The notes beneath the pieces were generated by a model, which was given only the letters and a program-made list of their open reading frames with translations, did not search any database and was not told where the DNA came from. The position numbers and the translations under genes are program-made. A stretch of 64,000 bases of DNA from NCBI GenBank assembly GCA_934718065.1, contig CAKUZR010000009.1, positions 1 through 64,000 of the forward strand. The letters are read 5' to 3'. The first letter of the stretch is position 1. Each line of letters begins with the position of its first letter. Positions 36,111 through 43,451 of this stretch are shown piece after piece. The DNA is from an uncultured Treponema sp. (GTDB lineage Bacteria > Spirochaetota > Spirochaetia > Treponematales > Treponemataceae).

Positions 36111-36701
36111 TTAATCGGCAAAACCATAGACAAACGAATGTATAATCGTGTAGATATTCTTTTCCGTTGCCTCCAGCTCGTTCGCCGCCACTTTTTTCGC
36201 CACCGAACAGATGTTTTCCAAAAAAAGCGTGCTGTAAAGTTCCTCCTTTCCCCTCATGTTTCCAAATTCATTTGCAGAAAGCCTGAAAAAATTCAGCATT
36301 ATCGCCTCAAGCCGTTCCGCAAAAGGAAAAAAAATCCTGAAAGACTCAGACTTTTTCGCCGAATTCCTAAGATTCGCCCTTAGCCTGAAATAATCCTGGT
36401 TTTCCAGCGCAAAACAAATCTCCGCCTTAAGAATCTCCGTGAGCGAGCCAAAAAAATCGTGCCGGTATGCGGAAGCCGATTCCAGCGCCGCGATATGCTC
36501 CGATTCCATTTGCCGCACAATCGACTCCAGAAGCCCGGTTTTGCTCTTGAAATAATAGTACAGCGTCGGTTTTGTAATGCCAGCCTTGTCAGCAATCTCC
36601 TGGACGCCAACCGCATCAAAACCCTTTTCCGCAAAAAGCCCCAGCGAAACTTCAAAAATATGGTCTTTGTTTGAGTCCGTCTGCAAAATTTCCGTTGCCA
36701 T
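36111..36701 (-). CDS. TetR-family transcriptional regulator
   Basis: 196 residues. The N-terminal helix-turn-helix is typical: FAEKGFDAVGVQEIADKAGITKPTLYYYFKSK. The rest is a helical ligand-binding domain. A palindrome overlaps its own -10 box at 36712-36727, which suggests autorepression. It lies 90 bases after malQ in the reverse direction of reading, so it may also act on the glucan genes, but that is inference. Confidence 0.92.
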   Translation of the reverse strand: MATEILQTDSNKDHIFEVSLGLFAEKGFDAVGVQEIADKAGITKPTLYYYFKSKTGLLESIVRQMESEHIAALESASAYRHDFFGSLTEILKAEICFALENQDYFRLRANLRNSAKKSESFRIFFPFAERLEAIMLNFFRLSANEFGNMRGKEELYSTLFLENICSVAKKVAANELEATEKNIYTIIHSFVYGFAD

Positions 36702-36707
36702 ACAAGG

Positions 36708-36727
36708 ATTATATACCGAATGGTATA
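36708..36727 (-). promoter_or_regulatory. tetR -10 box overlapping a palindromic operator
   Basis: TATACC-GAAT-GGTATA (36712-36727) is a perfect 6-bp inverted repeat. On the minus strand it merges into TATAAT (36713-36708), which ends six bases before the tetR ATG, again with no Shine-Dalgarno sequence. Confidence 0.55.
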
Positions 36728-36759
36728 AAAAGCAAGAAAAAAAATAAAAAAGAAAACAA

Positions 36760-36870
36760 GGAAGGGGAAGCCTCCCCTTGCGGCCGCACTCCGTTGCGTC
36801 CTATCCCCTCTGCGGGGGAATTTTCAAGGCTCGCCAAATCCCAGCGGCTCCGCGCATTCCCCCGCAACGC
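36760..36870. repeat. GC-rich inverted-repeat segment upstream of tetR
   Basis: The 392-bp gap between tetR and the radical SAM gene holds this block and the third dispersed element. Here GGGGA/TCCCC forms one short hairpin (about 36764-36777), and TGCGGGGGAAT (36811-36821) pairs perfectly with ATTCCCCCGCA (36856-36866). No gene is seen in it. Confidence 0.5.
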
Positions 36871-36944
36871 CCCCTGCCGCAAGATTTTTGATTTTTTTGC
36901 AAACCGCCCAAAAATCTATGTTTTCAGAAGAAATAAGAGCGCGA

Positions 36945-37059
36945 GGCGGAGGGCAATTTGCGAAGATTTTTGGCGATTGAACCAATTAAAGCGCAGCGCG
37001 CCCGAATCCATACAAGCGTAGCGCGAGCCAAATCCATCTGTAGCAAATTGAAATCCGCC
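36945..37059 (-). repeat. dispersed 3'-end element, copy 3
   Basis: Minus-strand copy of the elements at 20392 and 30097. It begins 34 bases after the stop of the radical SAM gene, in sense with it. The terminal arms have GGCGGA and TCCGCC in place of GGCAGA and TCTGCC, again a paired change. The tail CGCTCTTATTTCTTC is retained. Confidence 0.78.
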
Positions 37060-37093
37060 GGGAGCGATTTTTGCTCAATATCATTGTTTTTGG

Positions 37094-38140
37094 TTAGGAT
37101 TCCAAAAATCCGTGTTTCCAGTGCCACACAGGCTTTGCCAGCTTGTTTGAAAAAGGCTGCGTTTTGTTAAAGTCCGGAAGCCAGCTCGTGTCGCTGCTAA
37201 GTTCCTGGTAGAAAAGTGTTTCAAAATCGTACGCTTCAATCAAATCCTGAAGGTCGCTGTCTTCCTGTTCGCTTACAAGGCGGTTTTCAATTGCTTCCAG
37301 CGATTCCATCCGTTTTTTCAGTTTCGGTCCGTCTTCCGCAAACGGAACCGGAGTGTACTGGTTCATCAGCGAAATAACCGCTTTTCCGTCGGCGTGCTTT
37401 TTCAGCCATTCAAGAACGTCCGCCGTCTCCATGAATTTTCCTGGCATAAAAAGATGCCGTATTATAACGCCCTGGGTCAGTTTTTCTCTTTTTTCGCCTT
37501 TTGAAACTTTTTCACCGTTCGCGTCAACGTAATTGTCCTTCGCCTTTTCTTCCGTGGTTTCAAGCGGAAAATTTTCCAGCATCCAAAGAATCGCTTTTTC
37601 CGCCGTTTCCGGGTATTGCGCCGCGCCGAACAGTTTCGCCGAAAGATTTTTGTCCAGCGTTTTCAAGTCTGGAAGCCAGATTTTTACAAAAGGTTTCAGA
37701 AGCTCCAGCATTTCAACGTTTTCAAACGCCGAGGAATTCCAGCAGAACGGAATTTCGCATCCTGCTTCCTGTGCCGCCGCAATGTATTCCGCAAGTCTTG
37801 GAATTGCGTGGCTTCCGGTAACAAGATTTATGTTTTCCGCGCCGGCTTCCTGGAGCTTCAGGCAGATTTTACAGAATTCTTCCTTTGAAACAGTTTTTCC
37901 CGTTCCGTCCTGGGAAATCTGGTAGTTCTGGCAGAACGCGCACCTCAATGTGCATCCGGTAAAAAAAATAGTTCCGCTTCCGCCGTGCACTGTAATCAGC
38001 GGCTCCTCGCCAAAGTGCAGGCAGGCAACCGCAATCCGGATTTCATCAGTTTCCCCGCAGAATCCGCGTTTTTTTTCCGCGCGGTTCACGGCGCATTTCC
38101 GCGGGCACTGGGCGCAGCTTGAATAATATTTCTCAGTCAT
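37094..38140 (-). CDS. radical SAM protein, pyruvate formate-lyase activase-like
   Basis: 348 residues. CTLRCAFCQNYQIS (about 68) gives the CxxxCxxC motif that binds the 4Fe-4S cluster and SAM. A Cys-rich N-terminus (CAQCPRKCAVNR...GFCG) could hold a second cluster. The arrangement matches the PflA-like group of uncharacterised radical SAM proteins. The substrate is unknown. It follows the 38156 gene by 15 bases and they are likely one operon. Confidence 0.85.
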   Translation of the reverse strand: MTEKYYSSCAQCPRKCAVNRAEKKRGFCGETDEIRIAVACLHFGEEPLITVHGGSGTIFFTGCTLRCAFCQNYQISQDGTGKTVSKEEFCKICLKLQEAGAENINLVTGSHAIPRLAEYIAAAQEAGCEIPFCWNSSAFENVEMLELLKPFVKIWLPDLKTLDKNLSAKLFGAAQYPETAEKAILWMLENFPLETTEEKAKDNYVDANGEKVSKGEKREKLTQGVIIRHLFMPGKFMETADVLEWLKKHADGKAVISLMNQYTPVPFAEDGPKLKKRMESLEAIENRLVSEQEDSDLQDLIEAYDFETLFYQELSSDTSWLPDFNKTQPFSNKLAKPVWHWKHGFLES

Positions 38141-38155
38141 AGAAACTCTTTTTCT

Positions 38156-38560
38156 CTATAAAATTCCGCGCTCCACCAGTTTTCCCATAAGCGACTGGAG
38201 CTGCTCCAAAGGCATTGTCTCGGCTTCATCGTTCACGGCGTCGTTTATTTCCTCAAGGTCGCCTTCCGAAAGAATCTCTTCCCCTTCGTCCGCGCCGTTC
38301 AAAAAAGAAAGAAACGCGCAGATTTTGTCAGTGTGCTCTTCCGTCGGCTCGTTTTCCGGCGTTTCAGAATGGTCAATGTACTCGTCGCGCCAGTAAAAAG
38401 CTATTGCCCTGGAAACTCCGCCTGGAACTGCGGCATTGCGTTCAAAAAGTTTCTGGATTGAGTCGCAGGCGCGGCTTGCGTTGTAGCGGCCGTTGTTTTC
38501 CGCGCGCTCGTGTTTTATTGTTCTATTAATATCGCTTCTGAATTTTTCAACTAAAGTCAT
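38156..38560 (-). CDS. hypothetical acidic protein
   Basis: I choose the internal ATG at 38560 (MTLVEKFRSDINRTIKHERA...), giving 134 residues, because an extended -10 (TGCTATACT) lies nine bases before it. An upstream start at 38599 would put the promoter inside the gene. The protein is helical and acidic, with GGVSRAIAFYWRDEYIDHSE in the middle. I do not recognise the family. It is the first gene of an operon with the radical SAM gene. Confidence 0.6.
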   Translation of the reverse strand: MTLVEKFRSDINRTIKHERAENNGRYNASRACDSIQKLFERNAAVPGGVSRAIAFYWRDEYIDHSETPENEPTEEHTDKICAFLSFLNGADEGEEILSEGDLEEINDAVNDEAETMPLEQLQSLMGKLVERGIL

Positions 38561-38629
38561 AATGCGGAAAGTATAGCACAAAAATATATTGCGGGGCAAA
38601 ATTTTACATTCAATATTGAATAAATTTTC

Positions 38630-38658
38630 TTGACAGAACAGATAACTGTAAATAAACT
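38630..38658 (+). promoter_or_regulatory. promoter of the PTS IIA gene
   Basis: TTGACA (38630-38635) and TAAACT (38653-38658) are 17 bases apart. The predicted start coincides with the ATG at 38666, so the transcript would be leaderless. TTG at 38630 is also in frame but is better read as the -35 box. Confidence 0.5.
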
Positions 38659-38665
38659 TAAAAAT

Positions 38666-39112
38666 ATGGATTTGAGAACTGTATTAACAACTGATACTGT
38701 AAACCTTCACTTGAAGGGAACTACAAAAGAAGAAATTATTGACGAGATGATTGACATCCTTGTTAAGGCTGGAAAAGTTACAAATAAAGCAGAAGCACGC
38801 GAAGTTGTTCTTGACCGTGAACGCAAGATGTCTACTGGAATGAAGCACGGAATCGCAATTCCACATGGAAAGACTGATTCTGTAAGCGACTTGGTTGCCT
38901 GCATTGGAATTTCGGACAATCCGGTTGACTTTGATTCATTGGATCAGGAGCCTTGCCGCATATTCATTATGACTTTGTCGCCTGTAAACAAAACAGGACC
39001 GCACCTTCAGTTCCTTGCTGAGGTAAGTCTTCTTTTTAAGAGCGCAGAAAAACGTCAGCAGATTTTGAATACTCAGGACAAGGCTGAAGTAATTAAGATT
39101 TTAACAGAGTAG
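38666..39112 (+). CDS. PTS EIIA-type (PtsN-like) protein
   Basis: 148 residues from MDLRTVLTTDTVNLHLKG. It has the fold of the fructose/nitrogen PTS IIA domain, and GIAIPHGKTDSV carries the phosphorylated His. No membrane component or other PTS gene is nearby, so a regulatory role like PtsN is more likely than sugar transport; that is inference. A terminator follows. Confidence 0.88.
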   Translation: MDLRTVLTTDTVNLHLKGTTKEEIIDEMIDILVKAGKVTNKAEAREVVLDRERKMSTGMKHGIAIPHGKTDSVSDLVACIGISDNPVDFDSLDQEPCRIFIMTLSPVNKTGPHLQFLAEVSLLFKSAEKRQQILNTQDKAEVIKILTE

Positions 39113-39135
39113 TTTATTTATTTTAATGAGAATAT

Positions 39136-39187
39136 AAAGACCTTTGCGCTTAGGTTTTTGCTTAACGTGCAAGGGTCTTTTTTTATT
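39136..39187 (+). terminator. intrinsic terminator after the PTS IIA gene
   Basis: AAAGACCTTTGCGC (39136-39149) pairs with GTGCAAGGGTCTTT (39167-39180) with two wobbles and is followed by a T run. Confidence 0.9.
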
Positions 39188-39196
39188 TGAGGAATT

Positions 39197-39757
39197 ATGA
39201 AATTTGATCCTTTAGTTAAAGTTGTTGAAAACAAGCTGGTCAGGCTTTCTGATGGTACGCCTGTAAGCGCAGAAAATTTGAATATCGTTCAGGCTGACGA
39301 GCTTGAAAAACAGGATGTGCCTTCCGTGGGAGTTTTGACCGCGCTTGTGTGTCCATGGAAAAAAATTGAAATAGAGGAAGGCTGCTACAACGAGGAGCTT
39401 CTTGCGAAAATGCGCGATTTCCTGAAAAAACTGGAGGATTCCGGCGCGTTCGCGTTCGTTGTTCCGCAGGCGCAGAAAAGTTTTTCCAGCGCGGACGAGG
39501 CGGACTCGTTCATAAAAGCCATGGTTCACACAGCCCGAAGAATAAAAGACTGCACAAGCGTTCTTGGATTCGCGGTTGCGGCGGAGCTTATGGAAAAGGA
39601 CGCCGGCAAAAAACTTGATGAAAACAGCTGGACGCAGTGGTTCATCAATGAAATGAACGTGAAGCACGGCCATTATGTCTATTTCGCTGGAAAGTCAAAC
39701 ATCAAAAAGTACGGACTTTCCCCGGAAACTGCAACTTGCGAGCTTGTCCTGTACTGA
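39197..39757 (+). CDS. hypothetical protein
   Basis: 186 residues, no signal peptide or membrane segment. GAGGA lies just before the ATG, directly after a terminator. The N-terminus looks like a short beta domain (KVVENKLVRLSDGTPVSAENLN) and the middle is helical with a Cys (RRIKDCTSVLGFAVAAEL). I do not recognise it. Confidence 0.6.
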   Translation: MKFDPLVKVVENKLVRLSDGTPVSAENLNIVQADELEKQDVPSVGVLTALVCPWKKIEIEEGCYNEELLAKMRDFLKKLEDSGAFAFVVPQAQKSFSSADEADSFIKAMVHTARRIKDCTSVLGFAVAAELMEKDAGKKLDENSWTQWFINEMNVKHGHYVYFAGKSNIKKYGLSPETATCELVLY

Positions 39758-39916
39758 TTGGAATGTAACAAATGCGAAAAACCGCAATGTTTGCAAAGTT
39801 TTCAGAAAAAAAGTTAAATTTTCGTAAAAAAATAATAATTTTCTCTTAAATGCTCTTGATTACTTCTAAATGTTGTGTCATATTATTCGCAGAGAGATGA
39901 GCAAAAGGAGTTTGAA

Positions 39917-40705
39917 TTGACAAATCAGATTGAAAATTCTGGTTTCCAAAACTCATGTCGCAATTCTTTGATTTTTTGTGGCTTGCTTCTTGTGGTTGCG
40001 AGTGTAGTTGCAGTTGTGTTGCCAGCAAAAAGTAAAGACTCTTCAGTTCCGGTTGTAAAAGCCGCTACAGAAGTTGAAAACGAAGTTGTCGCTGATTTTA
40101 ATAATCTTATTGAAGAAGCTGGTTTTTCAGCCGCAAAGATTAAAACAGGCGACGCGGGGCTTTCTCTCTACAGGCAGCCGAATTCAAGAGCCGCAGTTGA
40201 ATGGTTTTATCTGCATGTAACAGGAAACCGTGAAACAGCAATGGCAATTCTTGAGGAAGCTGAAAAAAATGATATACCGCTTTCGCTTGCGTTTGCGCTG
40301 GCTTATACAGAAAGCCGCTACGACGTGAACGCAGTGAATAAAAATAGAAACGCTTCTATTGACCGCGGGCTGTTTCAGCTGAACAACCGTTCATTTCCGC
40401 AGTTGAAGGAAGAAGATTTCTTTAATCCTGCTGTGAGCGCAAAATACGGAATGAGTCATTTGCGTTTTTGCATGAACGTTGCAGGAAACGAGGTTGCGGC
40501 TTTGGCAATGTACAATGCCGGAACCAACAAAGTGCGCGCGGACAGCACGCCGCAGACAACATTGAATTATGTTGGAAAAATAATGGCTTATCAGGACAAG
40601 CTTGACAAGCTGTTTGCGGATGAAGTCCTTTCGTATTACGAAACTTCGCGCCCGGTTACAGGAATTTCCGTTGCTTTCTTAGGCAGCCGACGTTTCGACC
40701 GATAA
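39917..40705 (+). CDS. lytic transglycosylase (SLT domain), membrane anchored
   Basis: TTG at 39917 has AAAGGAG six bases upstream and gives 262 residues. An in-frame GTG at 39875 would add 14 residues but has no binding site. A hydrophobic helix (LIFCGLLLVVASVVAVVLP) anchors the protein, which should face the periplasm. The SLT domain shows FALAYTESRYDVNAVN, with the catalytic Glu of the ES motif, then RGLFQLNNRSF and AALAMYNAGTNKV. It cleaves peptidoglycan glycan strands. Confidence 0.88.
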   Translation: MTNQIENSGFQNSCRNSLIFCGLLLVVASVVAVVLPAKSKDSSVPVVKAATEVENEVVADFNNLIEEAGFSAAKIKTGDAGLSLYRQPNSRAAVEWFYLHVTGNRETAMAILEEAEKNDIPLSLAFALAYTESRYDVNAVNKNRNASIDRGLFQLNNRSFPQLKEEDFFNPAVSAKYGMSHLRFCMNVAGNEVAALAMYNAGTNKVRADSTPQTTLNYVGKIMAYQDKLDKLFADEVLSYYETSRPVTGISVAFLGSRRFDR

Positions 40706-40722
40706 AATTGTCCTCCTTATTT

Positions 40723-40770
40723 AAAGCCCGACCGTTTTCCCATTCTTTATCCGGTCGGGCTTTTTCTTTT
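40723..40770 (+). terminator. intrinsic terminator after the lytic transglycosylase
   Basis: AAAGCCCGACCG (40723-40734) is a perfect complement of CGGTCGGGCTTT (40752-40763), and a T-rich tract follows. Confidence 0.93.
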
Positions 40771-40802
40771 TTATATTGAAGAAATGCGCTATTATTAATC
40801 CT

Positions 40803-41429
40803 ATGCAGAAAAAAATTTCAGCCGCCACAAAAAAACGAATGATTTTGCTCCTGAACCTTCTGAAAAACTGGAAGAAGCCGCGGATTACATCCGGGGAAAT
40901 TGCGCTTCTGCTTGGCGTGAAGGATTTTCTGGTGCGTTATGATTTTGCTTTTCTGGAATTTCCTGCCGGACACCGGGGCTACAGAAACGGATACGAAATT
41001 TCAGCGCTGGAAAAAGACATTCAGTCTGCTCTTTTGAGGCACGGGGAAAATTCTTCTGAAACGGCGGAGAAGAATCTGTGCATTGTGGGGCTCGGCCGAC
41101 TTGGCGCGGCTCTGCTTGACGATTCGTTTTTTGAAGGAAGCGGATTCCGCGTTTGCGCCGGGTTTGATTCAAGCCTGAACCGCGTGGAGCTTATCCGTTC
41201 AACTTTCGAGCTTTTTCCTGCGAGCCGCATTGAAAGCGTGTGTCCGGCAAAAAAAATTGAGTACGCGCTCCTTTGCTGCGATGAAAACGAGGCGCAGAAA
41301 ATGGCGGACAGGCTTGTGAAGGCCGGAATAAAAGGCATTGTGAACTACACAAGGGCGGTTTTTGCCGTGCCGCAAAACGTGAAAGTGCAGAATATCTCGC
41401 CGGCGGTGGCGCTTGCGCTGCTTGAGTAA
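40803..41429 (+). CDS. Rex-like redox-sensing regulator
   Basis: Start at ATG 40803, seven bases after a TATTAT box and without a Shine-Dalgarno sequence; 208 residues. The N-terminal winged helix (RMILLLNLLKNWKKPRITSGEIALLLGV) is divergent and lacks parts of the usual Rex recognition helix. The Rossmann domain reads NLCIVGLGRLGAALL, with GLGRLG where Rex has GxGxLG, and ends in GIKGIVNYTRAVFAVPQNV and VQNISPAVAL, as in Rex. DNA binding and NADH sensing are inferred. Confidence 0.75.
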   Translation: MQKKISAATKKRMILLLNLLKNWKKPRITSGEIALLLGVKDFLVRYDFAFLEFPAGHRGYRNGYEISALEKDIQSALLRHGENSSETAEKNLCIVGLGRLGAALLDDSFFEGSGFRVCAGFDSSLNRVELIRSTFELFPASRIESVCPAKKIEYALLCCDENEAQKMADRLVKAGIKGIVNYTRAVFAVPQNVKVQNISPAVALALLE

Positions 41430-41466
41430 AATTTTCCGCAGATTTTTATCAAAACTGAAAATTGCC

Positions 41467-41495
41467 TTGCAATAAAAAAAACAATGGGGTACAAT
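41467..41495 (+). promoter_or_regulatory. promoter of the glycan locus
   Basis: TTGCAA (41467-41472) and TACAAT (41490-41495) are 17 bases apart. The -10 box overlaps the first copy of the octanucleotide repeat, so the remaining copies lie in the predicted 5' leader. Confidence 0.6.
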
Positions 41496-41562
41496 TGGCT
41501 CATTGGCTCATTGGCTCATTGGCTCATTGGCTCATTGGCTCATTGGCTCATTGGCTCATTGG
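41494..41562. repeat. octanucleotide tandem repeat (ATTGGCTC)x8
   Basis: Eight perfect copies of ATTGGCTC (41494-41557) plus ATTGG. It ends 40 bases before the WecA-like start codon, between the promoter and the ribosome-binding site. Perfect units of a length not divisible by three are typical of slipped-strand contingency loci. Confidence 0.95.
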
Positions 41563-41601
41563 GACTAAAATAACGATACATGTTATTATGGAGTTTTCAG
41601 C

Positions 41602-42657
41602 ATGTTATTGCCTGTTTTTGCATCCGCGATACTTTCGTTCTGTTTTTGTCCTCTTATTATTCAAATCTGCAGGAAATTCAATCTTTATGATGAGGTGGAT
41701 CCGCGAAAAATCCACAAGGGAAACATTCCGCGCCTTGGCGGCATAGCGGTTTTCTCTTCGTTTCTGATTACGTGGCTTTCTGTCCGCTTTCTGTTCAAGT
41801 CTGTTGAGATTGGTTTCTACGCCTCTCTTTTTGTTGGTTTTGGAATAATTCTGTGCTTCGGCTTTGTTGATGATATTTTCAACCTTCGCGCAAAACTTAA
41901 GTTTCTAGTGCAGATTCTTGCCGCTCTGGCTGTTGCGCTGAGTCCGAATCATTTTAAAACTATTCTTCTGTGGAATTTTCCGCGGGTTGTGGGCGAGCTT
42001 GTTACTTTCATCTGGATTATAAGCATTGTGAACGCCTTTAACCTGATAGACGGAATGGACTGGGTTTGCGGCGGAATTTCTTTCCTTTGCTGCCTTGCGC
42101 TTGGCTTGATTTTTAAGTTTCAGGGCAACAATATATGCCTTCTGTATTTTATTGTCTGCGGTGCGCTTGCCGGATTTCTTTTCTGGAACAAGCCTGACGC
42201 GAAAATATTTCTGGGCGACTGCGGAAGCCAGACTCTGGGATTTCTGGTTGCCGTTGCGCCGCTGTTCAATGATTCAGACCAGAAGCTGAAAATCATTCAG
42301 TTCCCGGTTATGCTTCTGCTTTGCTCAATTCCTCTTACGGATGTGCTTGCGGCTGTCTGGCGAAGAACCAGGGAGCATCGGAAGATTTTTGCTCCGGACA
42401 GAGCGCATATTCATCATAAGCTTCTGAACATCGGTTTTTCAAAGCCGGCGGCGATTTTCTTTCTGCTTGCGCTTCAGTTTGCGATGAGCTTTGCGGTTGT
42501 GGTTTCGTATTTTATGACCGTAAGAAACGGAGTTATCCTGCTGAGTTTCTGCCTGGTTTTTGTGTGGGGAATTTTTATAACTTTCCATTATTTGAACCGC
42601 GCGGTGAATATTTCGCATAAAGGACTGCTTGAAGACCATCCTATGGAAGAGCACTGA
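41602..42657 (+). CDS. WecA/MraY-family undecaprenyl-phosphate sugar-1-phosphate transferase
   Basis: It starts lipid-linked glycan synthesis by moving a sugar phosphate (GlcNAc-1-P in WecA) to undecaprenyl phosphate. The 351 residues hold about ten membrane segments. Motifs are DEVDPRKIHKGNIPRLGG, FGFVDDIFNLRAKLK (the DDxxxxRxxxK loop), NAFNLIDGMDWVCGG, FLGDCGSQTLGFL and APDRAHIHHKLL. GGAG lies eight bases before the ATG. The gene opens the surface-glycan locus and follows the octanucleotide repeat. Confidence 0.92.
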   Translation: MLLPVFASAILSFCFCPLIIQICRKFNLYDEVDPRKIHKGNIPRLGGIAVFSSFLITWLSVRFLFKSVEIGFYASLFVGFGIILCFGFVDDIFNLRAKLKFLVQILAALAVALSPNHFKTILLWNFPRVVGELVTFIWIISIVNAFNLIDGMDWVCGGISFLCCLALGLIFKFQGNNICLLYFIVCGALAGFLFWNKPDAKIFLGDCGSQTLGFLVAVAPLFNDSDQKLKIIQFPVMLLLCSIPLTDVLAAVWRRTREHRKIFAPDRAHIHHKLLNIGFSKPAAIFFLLALQFAMSFAVVVSYFMTVRNGVILLSFCLVFVWGIFITFHYLNRAVNISHKGLLEDHPMEEH

Positions 42658-42719
42658 GCCTTTATGAAAAATTTTTGCTTTAAAGAAATTTTGACAGATG
42701 ATAAAATAGGAATGTAGAA

Positions 42720-43235
42720 ATGAGTATTTTTTGCATTTCTGTTCGGACTGGAGCGGAGGAAAAGTACAAGAAAAACGTTGATTCGCTTTTTGAAACTTTC
42801 AAAGCTCCGGTTGAGGGAACAATATATTTGCTGAAGAAAAAAATGCGCCTTAAAACTGGCAAGGAATACTTTGACCTGTTTTTTCCGGGCTACGTTTTTT
42901 TTGAAACAGAAGAAAATGACGCCTCAAAGTTTCGTTTTCTTCGCCAGGTGAATGGATTTTTGCGTTTTTTGCCTTCCAGCCAGGAGGTTCATCCTTTGGT
43001 GGGAGCTGACCTTGAAATTGTGAAGTCCATTCTGAATCTTGGAACCACGGTTGGAATTGTTCCTGTGGCTTTTGACGCGAACGACCGCATTGTGATTGTG
43101 GACGGACCGTTTAAAGATATGAGCGGAAAAGTTGTTTCTGTAAACCGCCGCAACAAGCGCGTGAATATCGAGCTTGAATTTATGGGCGGCGTGAATATCG
43201 TAGGGCTTTCCTACGAGCTGGTGCAGAAGCTGTAG
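42720..43235 (+). CDS. NusG-paralogue (LoaP-like) transcription antiterminator
   Basis: 171 residues with a NusG N-terminal domain (IFCISVRTGAEEKYKKN; LFFPGYVFFETE; FLRQVNGFLRFL) and a C-terminal KOW domain (VIVDGPFKDMSGKVVSVNRRNKRVNIELEFMGG). Stand-alone NusG paralogues like LoaP and RfaH let polymerase run through long polysaccharide operons. Its place just after a WecA-like gene and ahead of a 10-kb glycan operon fits that job. AGGA lies eight bases before the ATG. Confidence 0.85.
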   Translation: MSIFCISVRTGAEEKYKKNVDSLFETFKAPVEGTIYLLKKKMRLKTGKEYFDLFFPGYVFFETEENDASKFRFLRQVNGFLRFLPSSQEVHPLVGADLEIVKSILNLGTTVGIVPVAFDANDRIVIVDGPFKDMSGKVVSVNRRNKRVNIELEFMGGVNIVGLSYELVQKL

Positions 43236-43305
43236 ACATAAAGCTGTAATAGCGGCGGAGCTTGGTTCAAGCACGTGCGCAGGCGGCGGACATTTTCCTG
43301 TTTTG

Positions 43306-43345
43306 GGCAGCGTTTTTATTTGCGTTTTTTTTGCGCAACGCTGCC
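43306..43345 (+). promoter_or_regulatory. hairpin after the LoaP-like gene
   Basis: GGCAGCGTT (43306-43314) pairs with AACGCTGCC (43337-43345), with a second small TGCG/CGCA pair inside. No T run follows the right arm, so it is not a simple terminator. Since LoaP proteins recognise RNA hairpins early in their target operons, it is a candidate recruitment site; this is inference. Confidence 0.4.
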
Positions 43346-43427
43346 AATGGGGATGGTGTGTCTATGGCGGTGAACCTGCATAATATATAAATTTTTCCTG
43401 CTTCTTCTTGCCTTGAATAAAATGTTG

Positions 43428-43433
43428 TATAAT
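43428..43433 (+). promoter_or_regulatory. -10 box before the HipA-like kinase
   Basis: A perfect TATAAT lies 18 bases before the ATG at 43452. Here an AGGAG (43441-43445) is present, unlike the leaderless promoters elsewhere in the window. Confidence 0.45.
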
Positions 43434-43451
43434 AGAAAAGAGGAGCGCAGG

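Noticed and set aside
38630-38665. TTG start of the PTS IIA gene at 38630
   Set aside because: The TTG is the first part of a TTGACA -35 box with a -10 at 17 bases, and family members begin near the ATG at 38666.
41462-41746. Open frame through the octanucleotide repeat (LAHWLIGS repeats)
   Set aside because: It starts before the promoter and is out of frame with the WecA-like gene; the peptide repeat is a by-product of the DNA repeat.
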